From Gammaproteobacteria bacterium (GTDB lineage Bacteria; Pseudomonadota; Gammaproteobacteria; UBA6429; Thiohalophilaceae), in the NCBI GenBank assembly GCA_029880425.1, contig JAOUOK010000057.1, forward strand, positions 1 through 7,989: DNA of 7,989 nt, written 5' to 3'. Each line of letters starts with the position of its first letter. The first letter of the stretch is position 1. Shown here piece after piece: positions 5,585 through 7,989 of the stretch. A program made the translations under genes and the position numbers. The notes under the pieces are model-generated. The model was given only the letters and a program-made list of their open reading frames with translations. It had not been told where the DNA came from and searched no databases.

Positions 5585-5803
5585 ATGATTGAATATGAAT
5601 TTAGCCTGCATTTATCTGCTGAAGAATACCTCCAGTACTACGAAGGTGTAGTGAAGTATATCCAGGTACAAAGTAGCTGTGGGAAAACTCTGCAGTTTCC
5701 GGCAGATAAAGTGCGTCAGTTTGTTTTAACGGATGGTGTTCATGGTTCATTTATTATTCGCTTAACAGATAATAATAAATTTGTCTCAATAAGACGCAGG
5801 TAA
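5585..5803 (+). CDS. DUF2835 family protein
   Basis: The protein has 72 residues, the usual size for DUF2835, a small family of unknown function found mainly in gammaproteobacteria. The pattern YEFSLHLSAEEYLQYYEG, a beta stretch (KYIQVQSSCGKTLQFPADKVRQF), and the end GSFIIRLTDNNKFVSIRR match my recollection of the family, with the conserved LQFPA and the F..I.L...N.F.S. end. It is a cytosolic protein without catalytic motifs. It has no evident ribosome binding site before the ATG, and there are 180 bp between it and the divergent RRM gene. The phosphodiesterase gene starts 65 bp downstream on the same strand and may share its transcript. Confidence 0.85.
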   Translation: MIEYEFSLHLSAEEYLQYYEGVVKYIQVQSSCGKTLQFPADKVRQFVLTDGVHGSFIIRLTDNNKFVSIRRR

Positions 5804-5812
5804 GGATGGTTA

Positions 5813-5851
5813 ATGAGTGATATTGGTCTACTCTTTTACAGACCGTGTTAA
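5813..5851 (+). other. 12-codon mini-ORF with strong ribosome binding site before the phosphodiesterase gene
   Basis: AAGGA (5802-5806) lies 6 nt before ATG at 5813. The ORF encodes MSDIGLLFYRPC and stops at 5849-5851, seven bases before the phosphodiesterase ribosome binding site. It also covers a 5-bp inverted repeat (GGTCT 5825-5829, AGACC 5840-5844). It may be a translated leader that feeds ribosomes to the next gene, or simply chance. It is not in frame with either neighbour. Confidence 0.22.
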
Positions 5852-5868
5852 TTAAATGGAGAGTATTA

Positions 5869-6624
5869 ATGCAACAACCAATTTTTATTGCGCCTGTTTT
5901 TATAGCACATAGGGGCTATAGTGCTGCATATCCTGAAAATACCCTGGTTGCACTGGATGCTGCCAGGAAAGCAGGCGCCAAATATCTTGAAGTTGACATA
6001 CAGTTAAGCGCAGATCACGTTCCCGTTTTATTTCATGACCGTGACTTAACACGGTTATGCCAGCAAATGGGTGCAATTCATGAATATACTTATTCCCAGT
6101 TACAAGCTTTTAATGTTACGGACAGTGAAAAATTTTCAGGTAAGTTTGACGGAAATAAAATTACCTCGTTACAAAACTTTATCGATTTTTTAAAACAATA
6201 TCCTGAGCTACATGCATTTATCGAACTTAAACGCTTAATGATTGATACTTTTGGAGAAGAGCTGGTATTAAGAACTATACTTCCGATGTTTGAAGGCATG
6301 AATAGCCAGGTCAGTTTTATTTCATATAACCAGGCTATTTTAAAAACAATTCATGAAAGTACTGAATATAAAACAGGTATTGTAGTTGATCACTGGAATG
6401 AACGGGACGAAAACTTAAGCTGGGAAGCAGAATGGTTATTTTGTTCATATGAAGGATTACCCGAAAATAACGATGAGTTAAACATTGACGCGACAATTGC
6501 CATTTTTGAAGTAGGCAATACGGGCTTAGCGAAACACTTGTTAGCAAAAGGGATCCGGTATCTTGAAACATTTCGAATTAAAGAAATGTTAGAAGCATTT
6601 CCTGGCGAAAAACATAATGCATGA
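5869..6624 (+). CDS. Glycerophosphodiester phosphodiesterase
   Basis: The protein has 251 residues from the ATG at 5869, chosen because GGAGAG lies 5 nt upstream. A GTG at 5845 would add 8 residues without a comparable site. It is a single GDPD TIM-barrel domain without signal peptide, so cytosolic and UgpQ-like in size rather than periplasmic GlpQ. Catalytic positions are clear: H14-R15 (AHRGYSAAYPENT), E23-N24, E41 and D43 (EVDIQLS), H56-D57 (FHDRDLTR), and E119-K121 (FIELKR). The end has YLETFRIKEML where many members have a TD.P-like turn, a mild variation. It hydrolyses glycerophosphodiesters from lipid turnover to glycerol-3-phosphate and an alcohol, needing a divalent metal. Its stop overlaps the start of the glycerol-3-phosphate dehydrogenase gene by 8 bp, so the two are probably translated together and channel their product. 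Confidence 0.93.
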   Translation: MQQPIFIAPVFIAHRGYSAAYPENTLVALDAARKAGAKYLEVDIQLSADHVPVLFHDRDLTRLCQQMGAIHEYTYSQLQAFNVTDSEKFSGKFDGNKITSLQNFIDFLKQYPELHAFIELKRLMIDTFGEELVLRTILPMFEGMNSQVSFISYNQAILKTIHESTEYKTGIVVDHWNERDENLSWEAEWLFCSYEGLPENNDELNIDATIAIFEVGNTGLAKHLLAKGIRYLETFRIKEMLEAFPGEKHNA

Positions 6625-7801
6625 ATATGATGTGCTGGTAATAGGTGCAGGCATTCATGGTGCCGGTGTGGCACAGGCTGCCGCTGCTGCCGGCTATTCT
6701 GTCCTGGTATTAGAAAAAAATAACATTGGCTCCGGTACTTCATCTAAATCAAGTAAACTGATTCATGGAGGCCTGCGCTATCTTGAAAGTTACCAGTTTT
6801 CCCTGGTCAGAAAATCACTTAAAGAACGGGCCGTGTTATGCCGTCTTGCACCAGAACTTGTAAAGCTAAAACCGTTTTATATTCCTGTTTATAAAAAGAC
6901 ATCACGACGTCCCCTGCATATACGAATTGGTCTTATCCTGTACTCCATTTTAGGTGGGCTGCATAAAGATAACCTGTTCAAACGCATCCGCCGTAAAAAA
7001 GTTGAACGTCTCGATGGTTTAAATAAAACAGATTTGCAACAGGTGTATCGGTATTATGATGGCCAAACCAATGATAAAAAATTAACTCAGGCAGTTATGA
7101 AAAGTGCACAACAACTTGGGGCAGAACTTTATTGCCCGGTTGAAATAAGTTTGATAGATAAAATCGACACAGGTTTCTCCTTAACCTTTAAAGAACAGGG
7201 TGTTGATAAAAAAGTTCAGGCAAAAGTTGTGATTAATGCGGCAGGACCCTGGGTGAATGAAATACATAAGTTAGTATCAACCGAAGTGAGCTCATTAGAT
7301 GTTGAGCTGGTACAGGGAACACACATCATTATTGATACGCCTGCGCCATCAGGGATTTATTATTTAGAGGCCGTTGATCAACGTGCCGTTTTTGTTATGC
7401 CTTATGAGTTTGAGGGCAAAATAAGAACGATGATTGGGACAACTGAAAAACTTTACCAGGGAAATGCTGATGATGTAAAAGTAACTGAAGAAGAAATTGA
7501 TTACCTGGTAAACGTATATAAAACCTATTTTCCAGAATATTTAAATATTAACATAATCGAAAAGTTTGCAGGTTTACGAGTGTTACCAAAAAATGAAGGA
7601 AGTAACAGGTCATTGTTCTCGCGTCCGCGAGATACTATATTGCATTGTGCATTACCGCAATTTTTAACTTTATATGGTGGTAAACTCACTGCGTATCGTT
7701 CAACATCTGAATTAGTTATAAAAAAGATTAAACCGGGCTTAAGTAAACGTAAACGAATTGCATATACTGACCAGTTGTACTTATCAAAAGATTTGTCATG
7801 A
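6617..7801 (+). CDS. FAD-dependent glycerol-3-phosphate dehydrogenase, short form
   Basis: The protein has 394 residues, clearly shorter than E. coli GlpD (about 500). The N-terminus has the FAD-binding GAGIHGAG (10-17) and E33, which should hold the ribose of FAD, followed by the family signature GTSSKSSKLIHGGLRYLE (40-57). The middle carries the substrate region, with AAGPWVNE and later GLRVLPKNE. The C-terminal part of the FAD domain ends with LYGGKLTAYRSTSE. The helical C-terminal domain that GlpD carries after this point is absent, and the sequence after 7801 has stops in all frames, so this looks like a natural short form, not a frameshift. It would oxidise glycerol-3-phosphate to dihydroxyacetone phosphate and pass electrons to quinone. 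The ATG at 6617 lies inside the end of the phosphodiesterase gene, suggesting coupled translation. Its ribosome binding site is weak. Confidence 0.88.
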   Translation: MHEYDVLVIGAGIHGAGVAQAAAAAGYSVLVLEKNNIGSGTSSKSSKLIHGGLRYLESYQFSLVRKSLKERAVLCRLAPELVKLKPFYIPVYKKTSRRPLHIRIGLILYSILGGLHKDNLFKRIRRKKVERLDGLNKTDLQQVYRYYDGQTNDKKLTQAVMKSAQQLGAELYCPVEISLIDKIDTGFSLTFKEQGVDKKVQAKVVINAAGPWVNEIHKLVSTEVSSLDVELVQGTHIIIDTPAPSGIYYLEAVDQRAVFVMPYEFEGKIRTMIGTTEKLYQGNADDVKVTEEEIDYLVNVYKTYFPEYLNINIIEKFAGLRVLPKNEGSNRSLFSRPRDTILHCALPQFLTLYGGKLTAYRSTSELVIKKIKPGLSKRKRIAYTDQLYLSKDLS

Positions 7802-7835
7802 AATGATATTTTATGAATCTCTGTTTATGAGTTAA

Positions 7836-7857
7836 AAGCATCATGCTTATTATTTAG
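7836..7857 (+). terminator. Weak terminator candidate after the glycerol-3-phosphate dehydrogenase gene
   Basis: AAGCA and TGCTT form a 5-bp stem around TCA, followed by ATTATTTAG. The stem is short and A/T-rich and the tail is broken, so it is only a candidate. The rest of the 188 bp to the right edge is AT-rich, with a TTGATA..TATCAA dyad at 7892-7916, and holds no gene I can support. Confidence 0.25.
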
Positions 7858-7989
7858 ATTTACAAGTAAGTATAAATACATGCACTTTCATTTGATATAA
7901 CAGTCTAAAGTATCAAAGAGCCTGACCGATATTATTCTAAGTAAAGTTTTCAAAATGTAATGAGTTTGATAAATGCCAGTACTTTATAG

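Noticed and set aside
6390..6743. 117-codon minus-strand ORF across the phosphodiesterase-dehydrogenase junction
   Set aside because: It lies opposite two well-supported enzymes and encodes no recognisable protein.
7892..7916. TTGATA..TATCAA dyad near the right edge
   Set aside because: Six-base arms 13 nt apart are expected by chance in AT-rich DNA, and no gene start follows within the window to give it a role.
1..7989. Defence system, mobile element, CRISPR array or novel multi-gene system
   Set aside because: Every substantial ORF is a housekeeping, signalling or metabolic gene. There are no transposase, integrase, nuclease or helicase genes, no direct repeat arrays and no tRNA-associated junctions.

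Overview
The window reads as ordinary chromosome from an AT-rich, motile gammaproteobacterium. The evidence is the gammaproteobacterial-type gshA tail at the left edge, a CheV chemotaxis adaptor, a DUF2835 protein and an FKBP-type isomerase. I cannot name the genus. I see no insertion sequence, phage gene, CRISPR array, tRNA or rRNA. No gene-free stretch exceeds about 220 bases.

Layout. (1) Positions 2-1296, plus strand: the 3' end of gshA (glutathione synthesis), then a secreted thioredoxin-fold protein with a CxxC motif, then a small conserved protein of unknown function. (2) Positions 1291-4263, a signalling block: an HDOD protein (minus), an FHA protein (plus), a thioredoxin with a CPPC active site (minus) and CheV (minus). 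The two convergent junctions here have no room for terminators. The first two genes overlap in the palindrome TCATGA, and the FHA and thioredoxin stops both overlap a 12-bp palindrome. Two tandem minus-strand hairpins lie between cheV and the thioredoxin gene. (3) Positions 4472-5404: a cytosolic FKBP rotamase (plus) converges on a membrane-anchored RRM RNA-binding protein (minus). They share a strong bidirectional terminator. The RRM gene has a good extended -10 promoter and a structured leader with a five-codon mini-ORF. (4) Positions 5585-7801, plus strand: DUF2835, then a glycerophosphodiesterase gene that overlaps a short FAD-dependent glycerol-3-phosphate dehydrogenase gene by 8 bp. Together these two would convert glycerophosphodiesters to glycerol-3-phosphate and then to dihydroxyacetone phosphate, feeding electrons to the respiratory chain. 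The last 188 bp are AT-rich and show no convincing gene.

Themes. Thiol-redox functions recur (glutathione synthesis, a periplasmic thioredoxin-like protein, a cytosolic thioredoxin), as do signalling adaptors (HDOD, FHA, CheV). No dedicated new multi-gene system is evident. The most unusual items are the membrane-tethered RRM protein and its leader, the short glycerol-3-phosphate dehydrogenase coupled to a phosphodiesterase, an HDOD protein whose HD doublet is HN, and a 27-codon ORF with a strong ribosome binding site just ahead of the FHA gene.
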